Positions 6,795 through 12,942 of a stretch of 41,603 nt of DNA are shown here, one piece after another. Every line of letters begins with the position of its first letter. Within the stretch, counting starts at the first letter, position 1. Source of the stretch: a virus. The stretch is from IMG/VR virus record IMGVR_UViG_3300027985_000942, positions 1 through 41,603 of that record; one strand, written 5' to 3'. Below the pieces are notes generated by a model, which did no database searches, had not been told where the DNA came from, and worked only from the letters and a program-made list of their open reading frames with translations. The position numbers and the translations under genes are program-made.

Positions 6795-7194
6795 TTATTA
6801 GTTCCTTAATTTCTTCCCATGATTTATCTGTGGCTTGTTCTATAGCTTCTATTTTATCAACTAAATCCTGTAAGGCTTCCTGTCCGTTTTTTTCTTTAAT
6901 GTACAATTTTTTATCTTGTATAGATTCCCTAATATTTATTGTTGGATGGTATTCTCTAATTATTTTTTCTTCCAGCAAAACACTTTTTATTAAAACTTTC
7001 AGCATTTCCGGTGCTGTTGCTATTAGTTTAGCGTTAGCAGAATCAGCCGTAATTACTTGACAATACTCACCATGCGCTGATCCATCGTTTATTATTTCAT
7101 CACCTTCACTATCCACCATACAATCAAATTCCTCATGTATTTCCCACTTCCATGGTGCTTTAGTTATCCCTAACTTTTCTATAATGTTATTCAT
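6784..7194 (-). CDS. Phage protein, paralog of the 8657-8968 gene (136 aa)
   Basis: 136 residues. It starts M-N-N-I-I-E-K-L-G-I-T-K-A-P and ends near K-S-W-E-E-I-K-E-L. The same two blocks frame the protein at 8657-8968, while the middles differ. The centre has N-A-K-L-I-A-T-A-P-E-M-L, a phrase common in small phage proteins of unknown role. ATGA overlap with the Cro-like gene. Duplication with divergence of the central part is directly visible. Confidence 0.7.
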   Translation of the reverse strand: MNNIIEKLGITKAPWKWEIHEEFDCMVDSEGDEIINDGSAHGEYCQVITADSANAKLIATAPEMLKVLIKSVLLEEKIIREYHPTINIRESIQDKKLYIKEKNGQEALQDLVDKIEAIEQATDKSWEEIKELINEH

Positions 7195-7352
7195 TTTATC
7201 ATCTCCTTAACCATCTTCTCATAAGCTTTGTTAATCTTTTTCCCATCTAGCCAATTTTTTACAGAATTGGGGCTAACCTGTAATTTTTTTGCAATTGCAT
7301 AAACGGTTAATCCGTTTTTTTCTTTGTAATCAAGTAATTCTTTTTGAATCAT
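7191..7352 (-). CDS. Cro-like small helix-turn-helix protein (53 aa)
   Basis: A 53-residue frame from ATG 7352 to TGA 7191. It reads as one HTH: L-T-V-Y-A-I-A-K-K-L-Q-V-S-P-N-S-V-K-N-W-L followed by a basic helix. The start follows AAGGAG, which directly abuts the palindrome TATTGCAATA (7365-7374); a second copy covers the -35 (7393-7402). Two operator copies at its own promoter make autoregulation in the style of lambda Cro likely (inference). It overlaps the next gene by four bases. Confidence 0.8.
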   Translation of the reverse strand: MIQKELLDYKEKNGLTVYAIAKKLQVSPNSVKNWLDGKKINKAYEKMVKEMIK

Positions 7353-7363
7353 TGTGTAACTCC

Positions 7364-7573
7364 TTATTGCAATAATAACACCGTTAAATCATTATTGCAA
7401 TAGTTAATCACCCATGTATTTATTTTTATTGTAGTTACTGAAAACTTATTTCGTGCTTCGTGATAGCCTTGACTCTCAGCTTCATGGATAAGTTTTTTAA
7501 TAATGTTTTTTTGGGCTTCAATATATCTAGTGTCTGTAAATGCTAGTATTTGACTAGTTAGTTTTTTTATCAT
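7364..7573 (-). CDS. Hypothetical phage protein (69 aa)
   Basis: 69 residues, helical and basic in the first half (A-Q-K-N-I-I-K-K-L-I-H-E-A-E). Its last 13 codons contain the operator/promoter of the next gene, so its unusual C-terminus (N-Y-C-N-N-D, L-L-L-Q) is partly dictated by regulatory DNA. No family recognised; coding is plausible from spacing and coupling. Confidence 0.55.
   Translation of the reverse strand: MIKKLTSQILAFTDTRYIEAQKNIIKKLIHEAESQGYHEARNKFSVTTIKINTWVINYCNNDLTVLLLQ
7365..7402 (-). promoter_or_regulatory. Promoter with two TATTGCAATA operators ahead of the Cro-like gene
   Basis: Minus-strand -35 TTGCAA (7400-7395), 17-bp spacer, -10 TATTAT (7377-7372). The palindrome TATTGCAATA occurs twice, at 7393-7402 over the -35 and at 7365-7374 between the -10 and the ribosome site. 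Centre-to-centre distance is 28 bp. The first 15 bases match the 1.8 kb promoter (TATTGCAATAATGAT). Confidence 0.75.
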
Positions 7574-7577
7574 TGTC

Positions 7578-7901
7578 TTACTCCTCCAATTTAATTTTTA
7601 TAGGTTCTTCGCATACAGGACATTCCCCTAGCGATAAACTCATTGTCCTTGAGAAGCTCCACGATTCAATCTCTTTTATATCACTTTCTATGATAGGTAA
7701 AACCTCTCCAGTATAGATACCTTTTATGTCGTAATAAATACCATTTATTTTTGTTACAACATGGTTTTTTCTTTTATTAAAATACGGAGTTGCTTTCGGA
7801 AATATTGTTTTTAGCACTAAATGAAATTGATAACACCCGTATATAGACTCTATATATCTATCTGAATTCCTTAATGTGTTTATGAAATTTAGTATATCCA
7901 T
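7578..7901 (-). CDS. Hypothetical phage protein with C-terminal CxxC (107 aa)
   Basis: 107 residues. The middle reads like a compact alpha/beta domain (F-H-L-V-L-K-T-I-F-P, N-G-I-Y-Y-D-I-K-G-I-Y, I-E-S-D-I-K-E-I-E-S-W-S-F). The end carries C-P-V-C-E-E-P, half of a zinc knuckle. Neighbours are other small proteins, one with a zinc ribbon. I recall similar proteins from diverse phages but know no function. Confidence 0.6.
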   Translation of the reverse strand: MDILNFINTLRNSDRYIESIYGCYQFHLVLKTIFPKATPYFNKRKNHVVTKINGIYYDIKGIYTGEVLPIIESDIKEIESWSFSRTMSLSLGECPVCEEPIKIKLEE

Positions 7902-7902
7902 T

Positions 7903-8154
7903 CTATTCCTCCAATAATCCTAAATCTTCAAACGCCTGTTCGTATGCCTTATATTTTTGCTCTGTATAATCATCTATATAACTCATATTATCTCTGCTTC
8001 TTCGCAAATATAAATATTCATAGCTCTTCTCAAACATAGCCCTTATTTCGGCTAGGGTGTATTTTTTAAGAATTATCTTTGGGTCGCATGTTGGACAAAA
8101 CACTTGATTTACCTCTTGATTACATCTAGTACAATATGTTTTACCTATTTCCAT
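7903..8154 (-). CDS. Small zinc-ribbon protein (83 aa)
   Basis: 83 residues. C-x2-C at 8-11 and C-x2-C at 20-23 form a clear N-terminal zinc ribbon, followed by a helical, tyrosine-rich tail. It lies one base from the 107-residue gene within the same operon. A nucleic-acid or protein-binding adaptor is the usual reading of such a layout, but there is no direct evidence of a partner. Confidence 0.6.
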   Translation of the reverse strand: MEIGKTYCTRCNQEVNQVFCPTCDPKIILKKYTLAEIRAMFEKSYEYLYLRRSRDNMSYIDDYTEQKYKAYEQAFEDLGLLEE

Positions 8155-8169
8155 TTTAATTCATCTCCC

Positions 8170-8391
8170 CTAAATCTTATATATTTCTACATCTTCAATG
8201 TAATAATGTTCATATTTCCATTCTACCTGATTAAAATATGTATCTTCTGTAAAATCCCTGCAATATTCTGAATTCATATCAATATCTAATACCTTCTTAA
8301 TTATAGATATATTATTGCTTAGTTTTGTATCTACAACATAGCTTTGCATATCCTTGTAATTTCTATCTTGTATCACTACTCTTTTAAGCAT
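8170..8391 (-). CDS. Hypothetical phage protein (73 aa)
   Basis: 73 residues starting M-L-K-R-V-V-I-Q-D, acidic and aromatic towards the end (W-K-Y-E-H-Y-Y-I-E-D). No recognised domain. Spacing (15 bases either side) and AGGGGA sites upstream fit the operon pattern of its neighbours. Confidence 0.55.
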   Translation of the reverse strand: MLKRVVIQDRNYKDMQSYVVDTKLSNNISIIKKVLDIDMNSEYCRDFTEDTYFNQVEWKYEHYYIEDVEIYKI

Positions 8392-8406
8392 TTTATTTTA
8401 TCTCCC

Positions 8407-8664
8407 CTAAATCTTTATTTTTTCTAACATGTCGAGTCTTTCATTTACCTCTTCAATCCATTCTTTTTTTATTTTTTTTGCCTGTTCTTTTAAGGCTTTT
8501 CTGTCTATTCCTAAATAATAATGATAATTGTAAAATACTAGAGGCATATCGTCTTTTTCGTGATATTTTAGCCATTTTACGAACAAATCCCTTTCCCTTA
8601 AAAGATTTATTTTTATTTCACATTTTTCTTTATCATGGTATAAACTGTAATATTTTTTATCCAT
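8407..8664 (-). CDS. Hypothetical phage protein (85 aa)
   Basis: 85 residues, highly charged, with Tyr-rich N-terminal half (Y-N-Y-H-Y-Y-L-G) and a helical Lys/Glu C-terminus. Overlaps the upstream paralog gene by 8 bases. No family recognised. Confidence 0.55.
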   Translation of the reverse strand: MDKKYYSLYHDKEKCEIKINLLRERDLFVKWLKYHEKDDMPLVFYNYHYYLGIDRKALKEQAKKIKKEWIEEVNERLDMLEKIKI

Positions 8665-8968
8665 TGCTTATCTCCCCAAAAAGCTCTTTAATTTCTTCCC
8701 ATGATTTACCTGCCACTTTTTCTATAATATTTAATTGTTCGTGATATGTAATGCTAAAACTATTACCAAGATTTTTACACTTTAATTCCGCAATAACTAA
8801 AAAATCAATCAAAGCTTCTAACATTTCATTACGTTGTTTTTCTGTTTCCCTTAAACGTGGATATAATTTATCATCTATATCATCTATATAGTCATTTATA
8901 CATCCATAATTATGACTATTGTAATACGGTGCTTTCGTTATCCCTAATTTTTCTATAATGTTATCCAT
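8657..8968 (-). CDS. Phage protein, paralog of the 6784-7194 gene (103 aa)
   Basis: 103 residues that begin M-D-N-I-I-E-K-L-G-I-T-K-A-P and end with K-S-W-E-E-I-K-E-L-F, matching both ends of the 136-residue protein at 6784. The middle contains R-N-E-M-L-E-A-L, the counterpart of A-P-E-M-L-K-V-L in the other copy. It overlaps the antirepressor gene by 16 bases. Confidence 0.65.
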   Translation of the reverse strand: MDNIIEKLGITKAPYYNSHNYGCINDYIDDIDDKLYPRLRETEKQRNEMLEALIDFLVIAELKCKNLGNSFSITYHEQLNIIEKVAGKSWEEIKELFGEISNG

Positions 8969-9684
8969 TTTATAATCTCTCCTGTAATAAATTCCCTTCC
9001 CTTTTCTGTCCAGACAGTTTCGTGCTTAGTTTCCTTTTCTTTTTTGCTGTTAAAATATGGAACTGTTCTAACCCCAGTATAACCCAAGCCTTTATACTTA
9101 CTGTAAAGAAAATATTGACCTGACTGTTTGTACTGGATTTTTTGCTCGCAAAGTATTTTGTTTAACTTTTGAGCTGTTAACCCTAATCCACTTGCAATTT
9201 GAGTTACAGTAAAACAAGATTTAGAGTCTAGGACATTGTCGCAGTATTCAACCTTTGGAGCTTGTAATTTTAATTGAGCTTCCTTTTGCTCTATAACTAA
9301 TTGCTGTTCGTAAGCTAATTTTAGAGCTTCGGCAAATGAGTTTGGAAGTGCTGGTTTTAATTGTCTTTCAAGATATTCTAGCCGGTCAATTATTTTTGCT
9401 CGTAATTCTACTGAATAACCACTAACCAAAATTAATGTTTCTCTTTTAGGAAGTTTGTAGCACCTGTATTTCTGTTTGTTTTGTTCATTTATATAGGTAT
9501 CCTCAAAATTGGGGATACCTTCTAGTTTAGATAGCATTAACTTAATGTCTCTTAAAATATGGTCGTGCCTTTTTCCTGTTAGCTCTGCTATCTCTCGGCT
9601 GTCAATTCTAACCTCGAAATTATCTTCTAGGTTAGTTCCTTTTTGTAAATACCCGTACTTGAATAAATCAAATTCATTTTGCAT
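8953..9684 (-). CDS. Phage antirepressor, Rha domain plus KilAC/ANT C-terminal domain
   Basis: 243 residues from ATG 9684; a GTG at 9699 is possible because GGAG lies within it. Residues about 25-110 match the Rha/pRha pattern (I-D-S-R-E-I-A-E-L-T-G-K-R-H-D-H-I-L-R-D-I, then Y-x-L-P-K-R-E-T-L-I-L-V-S-G-Y). The C-terminal 110 residues match the KilAC domain (T-V-T-Q-I-A-S-G-L-G-L-T-A, W-T-E-K-G-R-E-F-I). Such proteins counter repressors or host regulators. It is the first gene downstream of the structured element at 9700-9809. A second Rha protein lies at 29799. Confidence 0.85.
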   Translation of the reverse strand: MQNEFDLFKYGYLQKGTNLEDNFEVRIDSREIAELTGKRHDHILRDIKLMLSKLEGIPNFEDTYINEQNKQKYRCYKLPKRETLILVSGYSVELRAKIIDRLEYLERQLKPALPNSFAEALKLAYEQQLVIEQKEAQLKLQAPKVEYCDNVLDSKSCFTVTQIASGLGLTAQKLNKILCEQKIQYKQSGQYFLYSKYKGLGYTGVRTVPYFNSKKEKETKHETVWTEKGREFITGEIIKWITL

Positions 9685-9699
9685 AAAAAAAATCTCCAC

Positions 9700-9809
9700 T
9701 TCTTCCTAGTAGCACCCCTGGGCAAACCACTAAAGGAAAATTTGCTGGGCTAGGAAGAAATCGAGATTCTTCGGAACCCTTTAGTTTTGTAACTCTCTGC
9801 TATAAGAGT
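9700..9809. ncRNA. Candidate structured RNA element with pseudoknot
   Basis: Base pairing visible by eye: a 10-bp outer stem TTCTTCCTAG (9700-9709) with CTAGGAAGAA (9750-9759); inner CCC (9715-9717) with GGG (9747-9749); GCAAA (9722-9726) with TTTGC (9741-9745). The apical loop ACTAAAGG (9729-9736) is perfectly complementary to CCTTTAGT (9778-9785), an 8-bp pseudoknot. A C(TTCG)G loop (9769-9774) and the hairpin ACTCT/AGAGT (9792-9809) follow. The region is richer in G+C than its surroundings. On the minus strand it would be the 5' leader of the antirepressor; the UUCG loop would favour the plus strand. Confidence 0.5.
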
Positions 9810-9834
9810 AAGCCAACGGCCTATAAAAATATTA

Positions 9835-10314
9835 CTACTTAATAAGGTATATGTCAATAAGAATAGGAATAGCAAAACCGATTACAAAACTAACAGGAAT
9901 GGTTATTTTTAATGCTAGAATGTAATTATCAATCTTCTTCTGCATACTTTTCAAAGATACCTCTAATTTCGTTATAGACTGGGATTGACTCTTCATAGTT
10001 TTTTGTGAGTCTATCAACTCTAATTCTAAGTCTGAGGTTAATATCTTCCTGTCCTCTAATTGCCTCTCTAAGCTCCATGTTAGCGCCTCTGAGCTCTGCA
10101 ATAGTTTCTCCATCTTTTTTATCTGACTCGTTGAGCTCTCCAATAATTTCGATAGATTTATCGATTCTTCTTGTGAGCTCTTCGTTTTCACCTCTAAGTT
10201 TAGAAACAAGGTCTGGAGTCTTTGCCAGTCTGATTTCTTGATAGATATGGTATCCGATGGAAATAACCAACAAGGAAGAAAGAACAATAATAGCAACAGT
10301 TTTTTTATCCACAT
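9835..10314 (-). CDS. Signal-peptide, coiled-coil, C-terminal TM protein; spanin-like, overlaps another gene
   Basis: 159 residues from ATG 10314 behind GGGGGA. It has an N-terminal signal-like stretch (basic M-W-I-K-K then L-L-L-L-L-F-F-L), a long Ser/Lys/Leu/Glu coiled coil (about 25-125) and a C-terminal membrane segment (I-P-V-S-F-V-I-G-F-A-I-P-I-L-I). No proper lipobox surrounds its cysteine. The whole 9929-10312 gene lies inside it in another frame. Its final 30 codons, where no other gene overlaps, still encode a clean membrane helix, which supports real coding. Location after the holin-like and peptidase genes points to the last lysis step (inference). Confidence 0.6.
   Translation of the reverse strand: MWIKKLLLLLFFLPCWLFPSDTISIKKSDWQRLQTLFLNLEVKTKSSQEESINLSKLLESSTSQIKKMEKLLQSSEALTWSLERQLEDRKILTSDLELELIDSQKTMKSQSQSITKLEVSLKSMQKKIDNYILALKITIPVSFVIGFAIPILIDIYLIK
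9929..10312 (-). CDS. Rz-like inner-membrane spanin candidate, nested in an alternative frame
   Basis: 127 residues from GTG 10312, two bases downstream of the ATG of the overlapping gene and using the same GGGGGA site. The N-terminal membrane anchor (T-V-A-I-I-V-L-S-S-L-L-V-I-S-I-G-Y) is followed by a charged heptad coiled coil (E-N-E-E-L-T-R-R-I, E-L-R-E-A-I), the classical shape of an i-spanin. Position directly after the holin-like gene also fits. A 127-codon open frame with a correctly placed anchor is unlikely by chance in such AT-rich DNA, but one of the two frames could still be incidental. Confidence 0.6.
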   Translation of the reverse strand: MDKKTVAIIVLSSLLVISIGYHIYQEIRLAKTPDLVSKLRGENEELTRRIDKSIEIIGELNESDKKDGETIAELRGANMELREAIRGQEDINLRLRIRVDRLTKNYEESIPVYNEIRGIFEKYAEED

Positions 10315-10511
10315 TTTTCCCCCGAATTATTATTGTCTATAACTTTATGCCCCATCCCAATTAAAGATGTACCTGTAACTAGGAATACACCAACCAATGC
10401 CCATAGCTTCAGTAATTCAATATCATACTCCAAGAAGCCCCCTATAAGGCAAGATAAAAGAAATATTGTTCCCACCATAACCTTGAAAGATTTATACCAT
10501 GGTTTTTTCAT
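10305..10511 (-). CDS. Holin-like small membrane protein (68 aa)
   Basis: 68 residues: basic N-terminus (M-K-K-P-W-Y-K-S), then two hydrophobic helices (about 11-27 and 35-54) separated by a short acidic turn, and a polar tail. K-P-W-Y-K-S at the start is common in small phage holins. It overlaps the peptidase gene by four bases, and its stop lies within the starts of both overlapping spanin-like genes. Holin function is inferred from shape and position. Confidence 0.6.
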   Translation of the reverse strand: MKKPWYKSFKVMVGTIFLLSCLIGGFLEYDIELLKLWALVGVFLVTGTSLIGMGHKVIDNNNSGEKCG

Positions 10512-10936
10512 TTAAACGTTACCTTAACAAGTCGCCTTGGTTTATCAATAACCTTGAATTTATCATCCCAAACGTCATAAATATAGTATTTCTCACATTC
10601 TTTTTTAATTAGGTTTGTGAAGTGTCCTACTCCAAAATTAAGGAAGTTTACAATATAGAATGAGTTTGAATCATACTCTATTTGTCCTTTATAGTTGTGG
10701 TCTATTTCTGCTCCAAGCAACCTAGAAGCTACTGCCCAAATTATTAAATTATTCTCTGTATAGCCTTTTGAGTTTGTCAACTCTTTATTTAATTCATCTG
10801 GTGTTATTTTGATGGATGGGTGTCTTAGATAAGCTGAATTACATAAAGATGTTAGTAAACATCCTACTTCGCCTATAGTCATTTCTGAATTATTAAGTGG
10901 AATATTTTTCCATTTTGGATCGTTCTGATAATACAT
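10508..10936 (-). CDS. Peptidase C39-like protein, candidate endolysin
   Basis: 142 residues with the C39-like papain fold pattern: Y-Y-Q-N-D-P-K-W at 2-9, G-E-V-G-C-L-L-T-S with Cys26 as nucleophile, G-H-F-T-N-L with His105, and Y-D-V-W-D-D with Asp121. This fits a Cys-His-Asp triad. Related domains occur in cell-wall and phage lysis enzymes. It has no signal peptide, so a holin would be needed for export; a holin-like gene follows directly with an ATGA overlap. No other muralytic domain is visible in the window, which makes it the best endolysin candidate. Confidence 0.7.
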   Translation of the reverse strand: MYYQNDPKWKNIPLNNSEMTIGEVGCLLTSLCNSAYLRHPSIKITPDELNKELTNSKGYTENNLIIWAVASRLLGAEIDHNYKGQIEYDSNSFYIVNFLNFGVGHFTNLIKKECEKYYIYDVWDDKFKVIDKPRRLVKVTFK

Positions 10937-11340
10937 TATTTCCCCCTACTATTATCCATTTCTTTTATGGCTTTAATTAGCTCTTTGGTTACTTCGTTTT
11001 GATGTTCTTGACTCTTAGCATACTGTGATTGTAAAAGAACAATAGAGGTTTGTATACCTTCAAGTTTGGCTTCAACAGATTTAAATTGCATATTGTTTGT
11101 GTGTAAGTCAAATCTTAGCTCTTGTATGGATCCATTATATTGATTCATTTGATGTTTAATTTCGTCATGGGTTTCTTTATGTTCTTTTTTTTCTTCCTCA
11201 AGATTTTTAATTGCGTTTTTAGTTTTGGAATGTTCGGTTGCCATTTTCCAAATAACACCACCCAAGGCTAAAACATAGCCGATATTCAATATTATTTGAG
11301 TAGATTCTGTTAATATTATTTGGCTAGATTCATTAAACAT
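10936..11340 (-). CDS. Membrane-anchored coiled-coil protein, XhlA-like
   Basis: 134 residues. A single hydrophobic segment (about 15-32, I-I-L-N-I-G-Y-V-L-A-L-G-G-V-I) precedes a long charged coiled coil (E-E-E-K-K-E-H-K-E-T-H, then V-E-A-K-L-E-G-I-Q). This resembles XhlA-type haemolysin/holin-partner proteins except that the anchor is N-terminal. TAATG overlap with the peptidase gene. It is part of the lysis module by position. Confidence 0.55.
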   Translation of the reverse strand: MFNESSQIILTESTQIILNIGYVLALGGVIWKMATEHSKTKNAIKNLEEEKKEHKETHDEIKHQMNQYNGSIQELRFDLHTNNMQFKSVEAKLEGIQTSIVLLQSQYAKSQEHQNEVTKELIKAIKEMDNSRGK

Positions 11341-11797
11341 CTTTCTTTAATACCTTTGGAGCGTATGATATCATAATAAAAACAATATAAGCTATTAAAA
11401 GCAATAATGTTTCATTGATATTCATTCCTAAAATTATTGACCTACCCAGTATTCCTGTAAGTATAGTAAAAAATGTGGTTAATAAACCTATCTTATCTTC
11501 ATAAAACCTTAATGCTAAAATAAAAGGAAATACTCCCTGCAAATCTGATTTATCGTCTTGAACTATTGTTAACATTAAACCGGCTATCAAACCAGATAAA
11601 AACAATAAATTATAAAAATCCATAAACAAACTTAAAAATGGTATAACAATAAAAGGCAACCATAAAGGCATAGTTGATAACAAGCTATACCCTTTGTTTA
11701 ACGTTGATATTATGTTAAGTATTGAAATAGATAACGATAAAAATATAAGTATGTATTTAAACCATCCACCCGTTATTAGTTGTACTTGCTCTCTCAA
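11333..11797 (-). CDS. Polytopic membrane protein (about 154 aa)
   Basis: Four to five hydrophobic segments (about 12-30, 43-62, 64-80, 103-122, 130-147) with short loops and a basic end. The only start that keeps the first helix is TTG 11797, inside the end of the upstream gene, so the exact start is uncertain. No family recognised. In the lysis module it could be a second holin or antiholin, which is inferred from position only. Confidence 0.5.
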   Translation of the reverse strand: MREQVQLITGGWFKYILIFLSLSISILNIISTLNKGYSLLSTMPLWLPFIVIPFLSLFMDFYNLLFLSGLIAGLMLTIVQDDKSDLQGVFPFILALRFYEDKIGLLTTFFTILTGILGRSIILGMNINETLLLLIAYIVFIMISYAPKVLKKDV

Positions 11798-12071
11798 CTT
11801 GTGCCTCTGTTAGTTTTTTTGATAGTTTTTCAACCTCTTTTCTTCTATCTTCGCCGTGAGGATAACCTTGCCTATGCTTAGCAATCGCTAATCCACCCAT
11901 ATTCACCATAGTTGGCAAACATTGAATAAATGCTATAGTTAGCCCCTTAAATGCTCTCCATCGACAACCTAGAATTGTTTGCCTTAAATATTTAGGCTCT
12001 GTTGCTTCTCGCTCAAATACTGATTCAAGGGACTTAGTGAACTCTGCCCCTAGCTCTTCGTATAATTTCAT
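11757..12071 (-). CDS. Hypothetical phage protein (104 aa)
   Basis: 104 residues. A basic, helical N-terminal half contains W-R-A-F-K-G-L-T-I-A and one moderately hydrophobic stretch (about 44-62). The second half is charged (R-R-K-E-V-E-K-L-S-K-K-L). It lies between the lipase-like gene and the polytopic membrane gene. No family recognised. Confidence 0.55.
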   Translation of the reverse strand: MKLYEELGAEFTKSLESVFEREATEPKYLRQTILGCRWRAFKGLTIAFIQCLPTMVNMGGLAIAKHRQGYPHGEDRRKEVEKLSKKLTEAQVERASTTNNGWMV

Positions 12072-12089
12072 AATTTCTCCTTTTTCAAA

Positions 12090-12599
12090 TTATACACTAT
12101 ATTTAGTGTGTTCCGCAATATCATAATCTAATGGGTGCGCTTTTATATTACCGGTCATTGGCGTGTAATGAAAAGGTGCATACCACCAGCCAAAGTGTGG
12201 AACTGGATCGCGGTGCCTAATTTGCCATAATATTGATACTGTTATACGATATAAATAATCTCTTGCTTTAGTGCCTAGGCATTTTACACCACCTTTGCCC
12301 TCGATAAAAAAGTTTCCTTCATATCCGTTTTTCAACATCATAATAGCAATAACGCAACCTATTCCTGCACCTAGAGAATGACCATAAATATTAACTTTCT
12401 TTTTACTCATTAAGTCTTTTTCGTACCTGTCAAAAATAACTTTAGCTTGTAAATATACCCCTAGAGATATAAACATCCCCTTGTATAAATACGGCACTAA
12501 TAATAAAAAATCCGATATTAAGTCAAATGGTTCTTTGACGTTTGTACCTTCTAAATGCAAATTGTTATCATGTAAATATGCTGTTGCCTGGTGTTTCAT
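12090..12599 (-). CDS. Class-3 lipase-like alpha/beta hydrolase
   Basis: 169 residues. The nucleophile elbow I-Y-G-H-S-L-G-A-G (Ser75) and the following small-residue helix are typical of class-3 lipases. R-D-P-V-P with Asp131 matches the acid position, and His164 (or His144) can complete the triad. The hydrophobic segment L-L-L-V-P-Y before the active site is as expected. It has no signal peptide. It lies at the head of the lysis cassette, coupled by ATGA to the ribbon-helix-helix gene. An esterase or lipase attacking host membrane or envelope lipids during lysis, comparable in concept to mycobacteriophage LysB, is inference. Confidence 0.75.
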   Translation of the reverse strand: MKHQATAYLHDNNLHLEGTNVKEPFDLISDFLLLVPYLYKGMFISLGVYLQAKVIFDRYEKDLMSKKKVNIYGHSLGAGIGCVIAIMMLKNGYEGNFFIEGKGGVKCLGTKARDYLYRITVSILWQIRHRDPVPHFGWWYAPFHYTPMTGNIKAHPLDYDIAEHTKYSV

Positions 12600-12736
12600 T
12601 TTTCCTCCCTCTTCATTAACTCAACAAGTGCATGCTCAAAAAGTTTAGTAATGCTTAAGTGTGGATAATTTTCTTTTTTGAATTTCTTTATTTTATCTGA
12701 TAATTCAGTGTCTTTAATTTGTATATTTGCTTGCAT
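12596..12736 (-). CDS. Ribbon-helix-helix-type small protein (46 aa)
   Basis: A 46-residue frame from ATG 12736 (AGGAG site upstream) to TGA 12596. N-I-Q-I-K-D near the start looks like the DNA-contacting strand, and two helices follow with L-S-D-K-I-K-K-F and S-I-T-K-L-F-E-H-A-L-V-E-L, the Arc/CopG layout. It is the first gene behind the promoter whose -35 carries TATTGCAATA, so it may regulate that divergent region. Too short for certainty. Confidence 0.65.
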   Translation of the reverse strand: MQANIQIKDTELSDKIKKFKKENYPHLSITKLFEHALVELMKREEK

Positions 12737-12758
12737 GTTTTTGCTCCTATTAAAAATA

Positions 12759-12789
12759 ACCATATACCTAATCTAGTAATATTGCAATA
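12759..12789 (-). promoter_or_regulatory. Promoter and operator for the RHH-lipase-lysis operon
   Basis: Minus-strand -35 TTGCAA (12787-12782) inside the palindrome TATTGCAATA (12780-12789), 17-bp spacer, -10 TATGGT (12764-12759). The -10 is weaker than in the 1.8 and 7.4 kb promoters, but the architecture is the same. The operator also lies just upstream of the divergent plus-strand promoter. Confidence 0.65.
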
Positions 12790-12795
12790 ATTTTC

Positions 12796-12824
12796 TTGAC
12801 AATTTACCATAATATAGCTAATAT
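12796..12824 (+). promoter_or_regulatory. Plus-strand promoter for the recT-like gene
   Basis: Perfect -35 TTGACA (12796-12801), 17-bp spacer, -10 TAATAT (12819-12824). It is the best sigma-70-type match in the window and divergent from the RHH/lysis promoter, sharing the operator at 12780-12789. Confidence 0.75.
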
Positions 12825-12836
12825 TTAATAAATCTT

Positions 12837-12926
12837 GTCCGTATGGACTGATATATTATTAAATCAATAAGCCTTAAATTGATTTTACAAAAATTTAGTC
12901 GTTCCCCATGGCCTCATGGGGTTTTT
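12837..12926 (+). terminator. Hairpin leader ending in an intrinsic terminator upstream of recT
   Basis: Between promoter and gene lie three stems: GTCC-GTAT-GGAC (12837-12848), AAATCAAT/ATTGATTT (12861-12885), and CCCCATG-GCCT-CATGGGG followed by TTTTT (12904-12926). The last is a textbook Rho-independent terminator on the plus strand placed before the recT ribosome site. It either attenuates recT or ends a small RNA of roughly 95 nt. Confidence 0.7.
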
Positions 12927-12942
12927 AATTGTGGAGGTGATT

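Noticed and set aside
9700-9834. tRNA or tmRNA in the structured gap
   Set aside because: No acceptor-CCA, D-loop or T-loop pattern fits on either strand; the pairing is dominated by one long stem and a pseudoknot.
10005-10241. Plus-strand frame across the spanin-like region
   Set aside because: Leu/Ser-rich shadow of the coiled-coil frames; no start signals. The two minus-strand frames have anchors and a shared ribosome site; this one has not.
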